Positions 55,335-63,832 of a stretch of 64,000 nucleotides of DNA are shown in pieces. The translations under genes were made by a program, and so were the position numbers. The number at the start of each line of letters is the position of its first letter. The first letter of the stretch is position 1. A model generated the notes under the pieces. The model ran no database searches. It was not told where the DNA came from and worked only from the letters and a program-made list of their open reading frames with translations. Source of the DNA: Pseudorhodobacter aquimaris (GTDB lineage Bacteria > Pseudomonadota > Alphaproteobacteria > Rhodobacterales > Rhodobacteraceae). The stretch covers positions 124,001 through 188,000 of the forward strand of contig NZ_LGHS01000070.1 of NCBI RefSeq assembly GCF_001202025.1, given 5' to 3'.

Positions 55335-56600
55335 TCAAACGGGGCGCCGCTGGCGGGTGGGGCCAAGCTTGGCGGTGCGGGCGATGGTGGCCTCAATGGC
55401 GGTGCGTTCATGTGGTAACATGCTGTCATGGCTGCGTGATTGTGCATGTTGCGCCTGTACCAAGGCGATCTGGCCAAAACGGGCCGGCGCGATTTGCGCA
55501 AGGGCCAGCAACGCTTTTTGCAAACGCATCTGCACCGCAAAGGTCGCTGCCCCGTCGCGCGCAATCGGGGGGAAAATATCGTCCATCATATCCTCCAGCT
55601 TCAGGGGTGGAACCCAGATATTGGGGTACTTCAGGTCCGGATCATGATCTTTGGCCAGCGGGGCGAGCAAGCGAATCGTGCGGCCCAGAATGTCGATGGC
55701 GGTGCCCGGATCATTGACCGCGGGCGACAGCGCACGCTGGGCAATCTCGGCCAGAACCGAAAGACCGAAGCGGGGATCTTGTTCAAAGCTGCGGGTCTCA
55801 CCAATGGTGAAGGCATCGGTGATCTTTCTGCCACCCTCACGGGTTTTGCCGAGAATATAAGCCACCGCAATGCCTGGATGCACAAATGCGCCAGGAAGGG
55901 CAGTTACATAAACCTGACAATTCAGGTCCTCAGCACAGTCCTGAAGCCAGTCCATATGCAGATATCGAACATAACCAATGTCGCTGGGATAAACCGGATA
56001 GGCATCGGGTGGCGGTGCGCCGGGGTGGCCATGACCGCCCAGATAGGGCGCCTTTATCCGGATGGAGAGGGCGCGGCGGGCGGCCGTCTCGACCTTGCCA
56101 ATCGAATCCTCCATCTGGCCAAAGACCGTCAAATGCGCGATCCACCGCAAGATGACGACCACCACGATCAAGACTACGGCAATGGACACCATGAAAAGCA
56201 CAAGCCGGTCATTATCGGTCAAGACACCGCCGTTCAGGGCGATAATCCCGATCAGGCTGTAAAGAAAAGACCCCAGAAAGGTTGCCAGTACCCGCTGCGT
56301 GGTCCGGTCCGCCTTGAGCAAAGTGGTCGCGCGTGGCGTCACCGCCGAGGCCGCTCCGGCAAAGGCTGATACCATGATGCCAAGCGAAAAGGTCACCACC
56401 GCCAGCATAGAGCTGGCAAGGATGGTCAAAACCGATTCGACCGCCCCCGAGCCGAGCGAAGAGCCGAGCCCGGATGGCAAAAGCGGCCCGATCACAACGG
56501 CCCCCAGATTGGTGATCACCGCAAGGATGGCGTAAAGCGCGGTCACAACCCACAGCTTTTGCAGCAGCTCCCGGATAAAAAGTCGCCACTTGGATATCAT
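55335..56600 (-). CDS. DUF2254 domain-containing membrane protein
   Basis: A 421-residue protein with four predicted membrane helices in residues 15-155 and a soluble C-terminal two-thirds, matching DUF2254. Segments typical of the family are MLAVVTFSLGIMVSAFAGAASAVTPR and RSFEQDPRFGLSVLAEIAQRALSPAVNDPGTA. No function is established. ATG 56600 starts the gene, 67 bases after the M48 peptidase gene on the same strand. Confidence 0.87.
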   Translation of the reverse strand: MISKWRLFIRELLQKLWVVTALYAILAVITNLGAVVIGPLLPSGLGSSLGSGAVESVLTILASSMLAVVTFSLGIMVSAFAGAASAVTPRATTLLKADRTTQRVLATFLGSFLYSLIGIIALNGGVLTDNDRLVLFMVSIAVVLIVVVVILRWIAHLTVFGQMEDSIGKVETAARRALSIRIKAPYLGGHGHPGAPPPDAYPVYPSDIGYVRYLHMDWLQDCAEDLNCQVYVTALPGAFVHPGIAVAYILGKTREGGRKITDAFTIGETRSFEQDPRFGLSVLAEIAQRALSPAVNDPGTAIDILGRTIRLLAPLAKDHDPDLKYPNIWVPPLKLEDMMDDIFPPIARDGAATFAVQMRLQKALLALAQIAPARFGQIALVQAQHAQSRSHDSMLPHERTAIEATIARTAKLGPTRQRRPV

Positions 56601-56667
56601 CGGATCTGCCTTGTTCTGGATTTCACGCCCTCAGTCTGGCGGTTGTAAGGCCGCGTGGCAAGACCAC

Positions 56668-57378
56668 TTAGCGCAGGCTGTTGACCACCTTTTGCACCGT
56701 GGCGCGGCGGGCGGCATTGGGCGGGTGGCTGCCAAGGAACTGATCGCCGGGGTCTGGCAAGCGGTCAAAATAGGCGGCCCCGCGAAGGGCGTCAAAGCCA
56801 GCCTTTTCGGTCATCTCGGCACCAAGAGCATCTGCCTCAAGCTCGAACCCTTTGGAAAAGCGGCGCGCCCCGACCGAGGCCCCGAACTCTTGTGCACGCA
56901 AAATCGCGGCCTCATCCCCACCGCCAACAGCGATCAACAGCCCTGCAAGCATCGCACCCTGGCTGGCGCTTTGCTGTTGCTGCGGAATATGGCCCATGAT
57001 GTGATGCGCCGCCTCATGGCCCATGACAAAGGCCAGCTCGTCCACATTTTCGGCATTGGCGATCAGCGCGAGGTTGAAGGCAAGCACCGGCCGACCCTGC
57101 CGGTCCAGTGTCTGAAAGGCATTGGGGCTTTGGTTCGGCCGGTCGTCGATCGCGATCTGAAAGTCACAGTTCTGGCGTTGGGTAAGGGCATGACAATATC
57201 GCTCAACCACGGGCTCCATGGCATTGAGGGCCACGACAAAGTTCCGCTTGGCCAGCGCCGAAGGTTCGGTTTGCACCGTTGCCTGCGCTGCCGTTTGCAC
57301 AGGGGGGCTGACACCCTCGCTGGGCACGACACAGCCCGCCAATAGCGCCAGTCCAACAATCGCCCCGATTAACCGCAT
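56668..57378 (-). CDS. M48 family metallopeptidase, lipoprotein
   Basis: A 236-residue zinc peptidase with H121-E122-A-A-H125 and the third ligand glutamate in GFELEADALG. The N-terminus is a lipoprotein signal with LLAGC (Cys16), so it should be anchored in the periplasm, like BepA/LoiP-type proteases that handle outer-membrane quality control. No TPR domain follows, so it is a short form. ATG 57378 is used. It lies between the DUF167 and DUF2254 genes in a minus-strand run. Confidence 0.9.
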   Translation of the reverse strand: MRLIGAIVGLALLAGCVVPSEGVSPPVQTAAQATVQTEPSALAKRNFVVALNAMEPVVERYCHALTQRQNCDFQIAIDDRPNQSPNAFQTLDRQGRPVLAFNLALIANAENVDELAFVMGHEAAHHIMGHIPQQQQSASQGAMLAGLLIAVGGGDEAAILRAQEFGASVGARRFSKGFELEADALGAEMTEKAGFDALRGAAYFDRLPDPGDQFLGSHPPNAARRATVQKVVNSLR

Positions 57379-57459
57379 TTTTCACCCTCATGCATCCTTG
57401 CGCTGTGTTTTAGCACAAGCGCCCCGCGCGAAAAGTCTTTTTACCATGCTGTGTGCGGA

Positions 57460-57711
57460 TCACTCCAACCGGAAAACCTTGTCCCGGCTGGTGGCTCCGC
57501 GCAGCAGAACCACCCGCGATTTCGCAACCCCAAGCGATTTGGCCAGCAGTTTGATGACCGCGGCCGTGGCCTTGCCATCCTCGGGGACGGTGGTGACATA
57601 GACACGGATCTGCCCGTTATCGACGGTGATGGCGTTGCGCGCGGCTTTGGGTGTGACACGCACGCTGAATTCGGTGCCGGGCGCGATAGAAAAGGGGGCA
57701 GGTTTGGCCAT
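57460..57711 (-). CDS. DUF167 (YggU-like) family protein
   Basis: An 83-residue protein with the DUF167 pattern: FSVRVTPKAARNAI, an IRVYVTTVPEDGKATAAVIKLLAKSLGV core and SRVVLLRGATSRDKV. The fold is small and alpha/beta; the function is not known. It is probably the first gene of the minus-strand group leading to DUF2254. Confidence 0.9.
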   Translation of the reverse strand: MAKPAPFSIAPGTEFSVRVTPKAARNAITVDNGQIRVYVTTVPEDGKATAAVIKLLAKSLGVAKSRVVLLRGATSRDKVFRLE

Positions 57712-57796
57712 GTCAGGGCTTTCACTGGGTAAGGTAACGGTACACTTTATGCGCGCAAGACGTTAGCATAGGGCGGAAGGACGCAGGAGGCCTAGG

Positions 57797-58195
57797 ATGC
57801 GCACATTGATTTTGATCTCCGTTCTGGCGGTTATGGCGGGATGCGGGACGCCGCAAGAACGTTGCATCGCCGGGGCGACCCGCGACTTGCGCATTGTGGA
57901 TCGGCTGATCGGGGAAACCAACCGGAATCTTGAGCGCGGATACGCGCTGGAAGAGGTGGTGCGCACCCGTACGCGCTGGGTTATGTGTCGCCCGCCCAAG
58001 GCTGCCACCAAGGATGAAAAGGCAAAGCCCGCAAGAATGTGCCTGCGCGATTCGCATTACACCGTCACCCGCCCCAAAGCGATCAACCTTGCCGAGGAGC
58101 GGGAGAAACTGGCCGAACTGCAAAAGAAACGGACGACACTCTTGCGCAGCGCCGCCAAAGAGGTGGCTGACTGCAAGATCGCCCACCCGGAATGA
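57797..58195 (+). CDS. Hypothetical lipoprotein, 132 residues
   Basis: Not recognised. The N-terminus is a lipoprotein signal with VMAGC (Cys16). The mature part is charged, with cysteines at C23, C64, C82 and C126 that may form disulfides, and a likely coiled-coil helix (NLAEEREKLAELQKKRTTLL) near the end. CAGGAGG precedes ATG 57797. It stands alone between the divergent DUF167 gene and the SDR gene, whose stop lies 3 bases beyond its own stop. Confidence 0.8.
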   Translation: MRTLILISVLAVMAGCGTPQERCIAGATRDLRIVDRLIGETNRNLERGYALEEVVRTRTRWVMCRPPKAATKDEKAKPARMCLRDSHYTVTRPKAINLAEEREKLAELQKKRTTLLRSAAKEVADCKIAHPE

Positions 58196-58198
58196 TGT

Positions 58199-59008
58199 TT
58201 AATGCGCGGGGGCACCGGCCGCATCAATCAGCCCGCGCCCGCCATCGAGCGTCACGATTTGCCCAGTCATAAAGGAGGAGGCGTCAGAGGCGAGATATTG
58301 CACAGTCTCGGCGATTTCATCAGCGGCGGCGATGCGCCCCAAAGGCGTGGCCTTGAGGATCTTGTCGCGGTAGTCGCTGTTTTCCTTCAGGGCCGCCTGC
58401 AGGCTGTCGCTAAGGACCGAACCGAAAGACACGGCATTGACCCGGATCCGCTCTGGCGCCAAAGCAACGGCCAGTGAACGTGTCATCTGCTCTACTGCGG
58501 CGCAAGAGATGGAATAGCCCAAAAGCTCGGGCTGGGTCCGCCGCGCGGCAATAGAGGACAGGTTGATGATAGAGCCGATGGTCCCTTCGGTGTTGTCGGC
58601 CTTTTCGGCCTGCAAGATCATGCGTTTGGCCGTAAGCTGTGACAGGCGCAGGCTGGTCAAGAGGTTTTGCTGCCACATCAATTCAACCGCATCCTCATCA
58701 GGGTTGAGCGCATCCGAAGGCGCCATTTTGCGCGCGGCATTGACCAGAATATCCACCCGGTCGAAGGCATCAATCGTGGCCGAGAGCAGATTGGCGATGG
58801 TCAGCTTTTCGCGCAGGTCCCCGCCGAAATAACGCAGCGCGCCTTCGGCCTTGGCCTCTTCGCAACACTCGCTTTCCAAAAGCGATTCGTTGACATCGGC
58901 GAACATCACATTGGCCCCTTTGGCCAGAAAATGCCGCGCAACGGACAGGCCGATCCCCGCTGCGGATCCGGTGATGATGGCAGTCTTTCCGGTAAGCGAA
59001 AACGACAT
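58199..59008 (-). CDS. SDR-family protein with altered active site
   Basis: A 269-residue short-chain dehydrogenase/reductase fold. The cofactor motif TGSAAGIG (residues 13-20), N115 and the serines S151/S152 are normal. However, the catalytic YxxxK reads Y165-S-I-S-C169, with cysteine in place of lysine, and the structural NNAG reads N90-A-A-R. The C-terminus (FMTGQIVTLDGGRGLID) is typical. Loss of the lysine suggests weak or no dehydrogenase activity, or a non-catalytic role. ATG 59008 has AGGAGAG upstream. It follows the methyltransferase gene after 10 bases on the same strand. Confidence 0.88.
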   Translation of the reverse strand: MSFSLTGKTAIITGSAAGIGLSVARHFLAKGANVMFADVNESLLESECCEEAKAEGALRYFGGDLREKLTIANLLSATIDAFDRVDILVNAARKMAPSDALNPDEDAVELMWQQNLLTSLRLSQLTAKRMILQAEKADNTEGTIGSIINLSSIAARRTQPELLGYSISCAAVEQMTRSLAVALAPERIRVNAVSFGSVLSDSLQAALKENSDYRDKILKATPLGRIAAADEIAETVQYLASDASSFMTGQIVTLDGGRGLIDAAGAPAH

Positions 59009-59018
59009 GGGGTCTCTC

Positions 59019-60011
59019 CTAACGGTTCGGGCGTGCGGCGCGTGTGATGCGGAAACGCTTGTCGCTTCCGATCTCTTCCACCTGATGGAACAAGGTGGCA
59101 AGCGTCCGGTCATAGGGCAAGTGGCGGTTGGCGACCAGCCAAAGCGTACCATGCGGGGCCAAAAGCCGTGCTGCGGCCTGCAAGAACGCCTGCCCCAAGG
59201 CGGGATCGGGGTCGCGGCCTGCGTGGAACGGCGGGTTGCAGATCACGGCATCCACACCGCGGTCCAGCTTGAAGCGGGTGGCATCGGCCCAATGGAACTC
59301 GGCGCGCGGATCAGTGATGTTGAGACGCGCACAGGCCAGCGCATTGGCCTCTGCCTCAACCAGATGGAGTGTTTTCACGCCGGGGTGCTGTAATATTTCA
59401 TGGGCCAGAAACCCCCAGCCCGCCCCCAGCTCAATAATCTGCGCGGGCAGTTTTTCGGGCAGATGTGCCGCCAAAAGCACCGATCCCGCATCGGGCGCGT
59501 CGGCTGAAAATACGCCCGGCAGGGTTTGAAACCCGCCCTCGATGGTTTGCGGTTTGGCGGCCCAATCGGCCATATCATCCGCGCCGGGCCGAAAGGAGAA
59601 CAGCTTGCCATGCGCCTTGGCCACGGTTTCCGAGAGGGTAAAGCGTTTGCGCAGATCGCGTAGCAGGCTGTCGATTCCATCAGTTTTTTGCCCGTCCACG
59701 ATGATCACCCCATCGGGATGCAGCAAAGCCGCTGCCTGCGCCAAAAGGGCATAAGCCTCGGCCTTGGCGCGTGGCACACAGACCAGAGCCGCAGCAAATC
59801 GCGCTTCGGTCGGGGGCTCTGCCACGACAGTATATCCGCGCGCGACCAAGGCATCATAGTCCGTGCGCATCCCTTGCACCACACAGACCCGCGCCATCGG
59901 CAGCATCGACAAATCATCTGTGCCGCGCGGGCGCAGCACCAAAACATCGCCCGAATCGGGCAACATCATCAAATCGTTTCGCAGGGCGAATAAAAGTCGT
60001 TCTGAACGCAT
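59019..60011 (-). CDS. RsmC-like class I SAM methyltransferase
   Basis: A 330-residue two-domain methyltransferase resembling RsmC/RlmG, which methylate guanine N2 in ribosomal RNA. The C-terminal catalytic domain has the SAM motif ELGAGWGFLA (residues 194-203) and the NPPFH motif (N259-H263). The N-terminal half is a degenerate methyltransferase fold, as in RsmC. The exact rRNA target is not decided. It starts 45 bases after clpS, on the same strand. Confidence 0.87.
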   Translation of the reverse strand: MRSERLLFALRNDLMMLPDSGDVLVLRPRGTDDLSMLPMARVCVVQGMRTDYDALVARGYTVVAEPPTEARFAAALVCVPRAKAEAYALLAQAAALLHPDGVIIVDGQKTDGIDSLLRDLRKRFTLSETVAKAHGKLFSFRPGADDMADWAAKPQTIEGGFQTLPGVFSADAPDAGSVLLAAHLPEKLPAQIIELGAGWGFLAHEILQHPGVKTLHLVEAEANALACARLNITDPRAEFHWADATRFKLDRGVDAVICNPPFHAGRDPDPALGQAFLQAAARLLAPHGTLWLVANRHLPYDRTLATLFHQVEEIGSDKRFRITRAARPNR

Positions 60012-60056
60012 GAGCAGCCGAACAAAGCGGCCAAAATCCTTCTTATGGGAGGGGTC

Positions 60057-60377
60057 TTACTCTTTTTCCATGGTGCATTGCAGAGGATGCTGATGGCGGC
60101 GCGCAAAATCCATCACCTGCGCCACCTTGGTTTCGGCGACTTCAAAGGAAAATATGGCAACAACGGCCAGCCCCTTTTTATGCACGGTCAGCATAATCTC
60201 AAAGGCCTGCGCATGGTTGAGGCCAAAGAATCGTTCTAAAATGTGAACAACGAATTCCATCGGGGTGAAATCATCGTTCAGGATCAGAACCTTATACATG
60301 GGCGGGCGCTGTGTCTTAGGCTTCGGCTTGGCCATGATGGTTGCAGCGCCATCGGTTCCATCCGGCTTTTCAGACAT
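60057..60377 (-). CDS. clpS: ATP-dependent Clp protease adaptor ClpS
   Basis: A 106-residue adaptor that delivers N-degron substrates to ClpAP. The core [37 protein letters not shown]-like region is typical, with [19 protein letters not shown] and the ending HQHPLQC. ATG 60377 (MSEKPDG) matches relatives; a GTG 21 bases earlier is possible. clpA is not in the window. The 172-base gap to the divergent HAD gene carries the promoters. Confidence 0.95.
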   Translation of the reverse strand: MSEKPDGTDGAATIMAKPKPKTQRPPMYKVLILNDDFTPMEFVVHILERFFGLNHAQAFEIMLTVHKKGLAVVAIFSFEVAETKVAQVMDFARRHQHPLQCTMEKE

Positions 60378-60549
60378 CTGGAATGGCAAGTGAGGCACGT
60401 TGATCGCTCCGGCTGTTGTGGCAAACTTTTTGTATCATGATCTCAATATAGGGTTTTGCAAGGATGCGCAAAGGGGGTCGCCAGTCTTGGTTGATCAGCT
60501 TAGCGATCGGCGCAATTATGGCGCGTGATGACAAGAGGACCCTATAAGA

Positions 60550-61266
60550 ATGCATAAGATTTTAACCGTTGGCTTCGATGCCGATGATACCCTTTGGCAA
60601 AATGAGGCATTCTTTCGGCTGACGCAGGCGCATTTTGTTGATCTTCTGTCTGATTATGCAACGCCCGATCACCTCTCTGAACGCCTGTTGGCCGCAGAAC
60701 GCCGCAATTTGGGGCAGTATGGTTTTGGCATTAAAGGGTTTGTGCTGTCGATGATCGAAACCGCGATCGAGGTGACGCAAGGCCGGGTTGCGGCCACCGT
60801 CATAGCCGAGATCATGGCGGCAGGCCGCGAGATGCTGGACCACCCGATAGAGTTGCTGCCCCATGCGCAGGATGCCGTCGTGGCTGCGGCCCGCGATCAT
60901 CAGGTCTTGTTGATTACAAAAGGAGATTTGCTGGACCAAGAGCGGAAACTTGCCCAGTCCGGCCTTGGCGATCTGTTCCATGGGGTCGAGATCATCTCGG
61001 ATAAGACGCCCGAGGCATACGTCAGGATTTTTGCGCGTCACGGCGGCACTGCCGAGCGGGCGCTGATGGTTGGCAACTCCTTGAAATCCGATGTTATCCC
61101 GGTGATTTCGGTGGGCGGGCACGGTGTCCATATCCCGCATGGAGAGACCTGGGCGCTGGAATATGCCGAGCCGCCAGAGGCCGATCATCCCCGTTATCAC
61201 GCCTTGCCCGATCTGGGCGGCCTATCGGCATTATTGAGCGCATTGCAAAAGGGAGCCACGCTATAG
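60550..61266 (+). CDS. HAD-superfamily hydrolase
   Basis: A 238-residue HAD hydrolase. Motif I is FDADDTLWQ, with D9 and D11 as the aspartate pair, and the lysine motif is in LLITKGD. The acidic motif IV appears as VGNSLKSDV. The cap helices resemble a family annotated as HAD hydrolase of unknown substrate. AAGAGGAC precedes ATG 60550. It is followed by a 193-base gap before the carboxypeptidase gene, in which I saw no gene and no terminator with a T run. Confidence 0.85.
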   Translation: MHKILTVGFDADDTLWQNEAFFRLTQAHFVDLLSDYATPDHLSERLLAAERRNLGQYGFGIKGFVLSMIETAIEVTQGRVAATVIAEIMAAGREMLDHPIELLPHAQDAVVAAARDHQVLLITKGDLLDQERKLAQSGLGDLFHGVEIISDKTPEAYVRIFARHGGTAERALMVGNSLKSDVIPVISVGGHGVHIPHGETWALEYAEPPEADHPRYHALPDLGGLSALLSALQKGATL

Positions 61267-61459
61267 ATAGCGGTGATCTGCTGGTGTACCGCTAAATGTG
61301 GCGGGTTCCCGTCAAATGTTAACTAGCGGTTAAAAGCCTTTGAAATGATAGTTAAAATTGGGGTTTTCTGATTGCCCGTTTCCGTGCTACCTTTGCCCAA
61401 GCAGTAAAGCCCCACAAAAAAACCGGGGCACAATGAGGCAGGAATAAGGGACCAGCGAC

Positions 61460-63043
61460 GTGGCATCGCTTCAAGGGCTTTTCGCCCGAATCTTTCTAAT
61501 GATCGCATTTGCGACCTTGATTTCAGTTGTGTCTGTCCGTTCAGGTCAGGCGGCTCCCTATGCGGCGGTGGTGATTGACGCGCGCAGCGGTGAAGTGCTT
61601 TATGATCAGAACGCCGATGCCCGGTTGCATCCGGCTTCTTTGACCAAAATGCTTACGCTTTATATCGCTTTTGATGCTGTGCGTCGGGGTGAGATCTCCT
61701 TGGATACAAAGATCACCGTGTCCAAGAATGCAGCGTCCAAACCGCCCTCCAAGCTGGGGCTGAGGGCGGGGCAACGAATCGCCTTGCGTTATTTGATCCG
61801 GGCGGCTGCGGTGAAATCCGCCAATGATGCGGCCTCGGCGATCGGGGATCATCTGGGCGGATCCGAGGCGGGTTTTGCCGCACGAATGGACCGGACGGCC
61901 AAGGCACTTGGGATGCGCAATTCGACCTTCAAGAACGCCAACGGGCTTACGGCCTCGGGGCATTTGTCGACCGCGCGTGACATGACATTGCTGGGCCGGC
62001 GGTTGTTTTATGATTTTCCAGAGTATTATAACATTTTCTCACGGTTGCAGACCGATGCGGGCATGACGACCGTGCGCAACACCAACCGCAGGTTTCTGAA
62101 TGATTACAAAGGCGCGGATGGGATCAAGACCGGCTATACCTCGGCTGCGGGTTTCAACCTGACCGCCTCGGCCGAGCGGGGCAACAAACGCATCATCGCG
62201 ACGATATTCGGCGGTAAATCCACCGCTGACCGCAATGCAAAAATGGCAAAACTGCTTGATCTGGGCTTTGGCAATGCCAAAAACAATGTGGCCCTGCGCA
62301 AACCGGCAGCTGCTGACCTGAGCGCGGCCGTTGCCGCAACGCAAGGCAATGGCGACGGGCGCAGTGCGGGCAAGACCATCCGGCTTGTGACGGTGCTCAA
62401 GACCTCTCCGCGCCCGCGGTCACGTCCGGTCAGCGAAGAACGGGTTGTCGCCACAGCAGAGGCTGTGCTGGCGATGCAGGATGACATTGCAGGCCTCTTG
62501 GCAGAGGTGGCAGCCCCGCTGCCGCCCAGCGTGCCGCCCGCAGCGATTGAGGCGGCCATTGCATTGGCCCGTCCCGAGCCACGCCCGGAAACAAGTGACG
62601 CGCCAAGCGAGGATATAGAGGTCGCGCTTGATCCGGCACCCGCACCAACAGCAATCACCGAGACTTCGATGGCGCTGGTCACCCCGGAAGCGGACATCGA
62701 TTCATCCCCGCGCAGACGGCCTGCCAAACTGCTGGTCGCCAGTGCCGAGCCTGCCAAAGCGGCCCCCCAAGCGCCGCCGGTGGTGGTCACGAGGGTGTCG
62801 ACCTCGGGTGGGCGCCATTGGGGCGTGAACCTTGGCCGCTTTCCCTCACGGTCGAGCGCGGAACGTGTGCTGATGAAGACCGCGTTGTCCGAATCCGTGG
62901 CCTTGCGCGACGGGCTGCGCAAAGTGATCGAGCGGCGCGGCGGCTATGATGCGAATTTCATGGGGCTAAGCCGTGATCAGGCGGATCTCGCCTGTCGGCG
63001 CTTGCAGGCCCGCGCAGTTCAGTGCTTTACCATCGGCCCTTGA
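61460..63043 (+). CDS. D-alanyl-D-alanine carboxypeptidase with C-terminal SPOR domain
   Basis: A 527-residue penicillin-binding carboxypeptidase (DacF/DacC type). After a signal peptide (residues 1-31) come the three catalytic motifs S60-L-T-K63, S120-A-N122 and K223-T-G225. A long low-complexity Pro/Ala/Glu linker (about 310-440) leads to a SPOR domain (HWGVNLGRFPSRSSAERVLM, then QADLACRRLQARAVQCF), which binds denuded glycan at the division site. The start is GTG 61460 with AAGGGA upstream; ATG at residue 14 would shorten the signal peptide. Confidence 0.93.
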   Translation: MASLQGLFARIFLMIAFATLISVVSVRSGQAAPYAAVVIDARSGEVLYDQNADARLHPASLTKMLTLYIAFDAVRRGEISLDTKITVSKNAASKPPSKLGLRAGQRIALRYLIRAAAVKSANDAASAIGDHLGGSEAGFAARMDRTAKALGMRNSTFKNANGLTASGHLSTARDMTLLGRRLFYDFPEYYNIFSRLQTDAGMTTVRNTNRRFLNDYKGADGIKTGYTSAAGFNLTASAERGNKRIIATIFGGKSTADRNAKMAKLLDLGFGNAKNNVALRKPAAADLSAAVAATQGNGDGRSAGKTIRLVTVLKTSPRPRSRPVSEERVVATAEAVLAMQDDIAGLLAEVAAPLPPSVPPAAIEAAIALARPEPRPETSDAPSEDIEVALDPAPAPTAITETSMALVTPEADIDSSPRRRPAKLLVASAEPAKAAPQAPPVVVTRVSTSGGRHWGVNLGRFPSRSSAERVLMKTALSESVALRDGLRKVIERRGGYDANFMGLSRDQADLACRRLQARAVQCFTIGP

Positions 63044-63139
63044 TCGGTTCTGGATTTTTGGCCCCTGTGATCAGGCAGTGCTTGCGCTGCGCTCCGGTTT
63101 GATGAACTTTGGCCCCTGATCTCTTTGAAGGAAGCTGCC

Positions 63140-63832
63140 ATGCCCCGTCCCGTTTTTGTCATTCCGGCCCCTGAACAAGCCAGTATTGCGGTTTCTGGCG
63201 GAACCGCTCGTTTTCCGGTTCGGCGAATTTTTTGTGTGGGCCGCAACTACGGCGAACATGCGCGCGAGATGGGCCATGATCCCGATGCCGAGCCTCCTTT
63301 CTTTTTCACCAAACCTGCGGATGCCGTTGTGGATGATGGTGCACGGGTCGCGTTTCCGACGCAGACCGACGAGCTTCACCATGAGGCAGAGCTGGTCGTC
63401 GCCATTGGCACCGGTGGCGCGAATATCGCGGTCGAAGATGCGCTTGGGCATGTCTGGGGCTATGCAGCGGGGAATGATCTGACGCGCCGCGATATGCAGG
63501 CGGTGGCCAAGGCGGCGCGACGCCCATGGGATATGGCCAAAGGGTTTGACAATTCGGCCGTCGTGGGCGCGCTGCACCGTGCGGTCGATGGGGCGGTACC
63601 AAAGGGGCGCATCCGGTGCTTGGTGGATGATGATCTGCGTCAGGATGCCGATCTTGCCGAAATGATCTGGCCCGTTGAGTGGGTCATTGCGCATCTTTCA
63701 ACCTTGGTTGCGCTTGCGCCGGGGGATTTGATCATGACCGGCACCCCCGCAGGGGTCGGCCCGATCAAGCCCGGCCAGACCTGTGCGATAGAAATCGACG
63801 GGTTGTCCCCCGCCCGCGTCACGCTGGGCTAG
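63140..63832 (+). CDS. Fumarylacetoacetate hydrolase family protein
   Basis: A 230-residue FAH-fold enzyme. The signature FCVGRNYGEHAREMG, the metal-binding HHEAELVVAIG with its spaced acidic residues, GYAAGNDLTRRDMQ and MTGTPAGVGPIKPG are present. Members include fumarylpyruvate and acylpyruvate hydrolases, so the substrate is open. ATG 63140 has GAAGGAAG upstream. Its stop interlocks with that of the YqgE gene (CTAG). Confidence 0.9.
   Translation: MPRPVFVIPAPEQASIAVSGGTARFPVRRIFCVGRNYGEHAREMGHDPDAEPPFFFTKPADAVVDDGARVAFPTQTDELHHEAELVVAIGTGGANIAVEDALGHVWGYAAGNDLTRRDMQAVAKAARRPWDMAKGFDNSAVVGALHRAVDGAVPKGRIRCLVDDDLRQDADLAEMIWPVEWVIAHLSTLVALAPGDLIMTGTPAGVGPIKPGQTCAIEIDGLSPARVTLG

Noticed and set aside
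61267-61459. Small RNA or terminator in the gap before the carboxypeptidase gene
   Set aside because: AGCGGT/ACCGCT and GCCCC/GGGGC pairs exist, but the stems are short and neither has a T run or a clear promoter.
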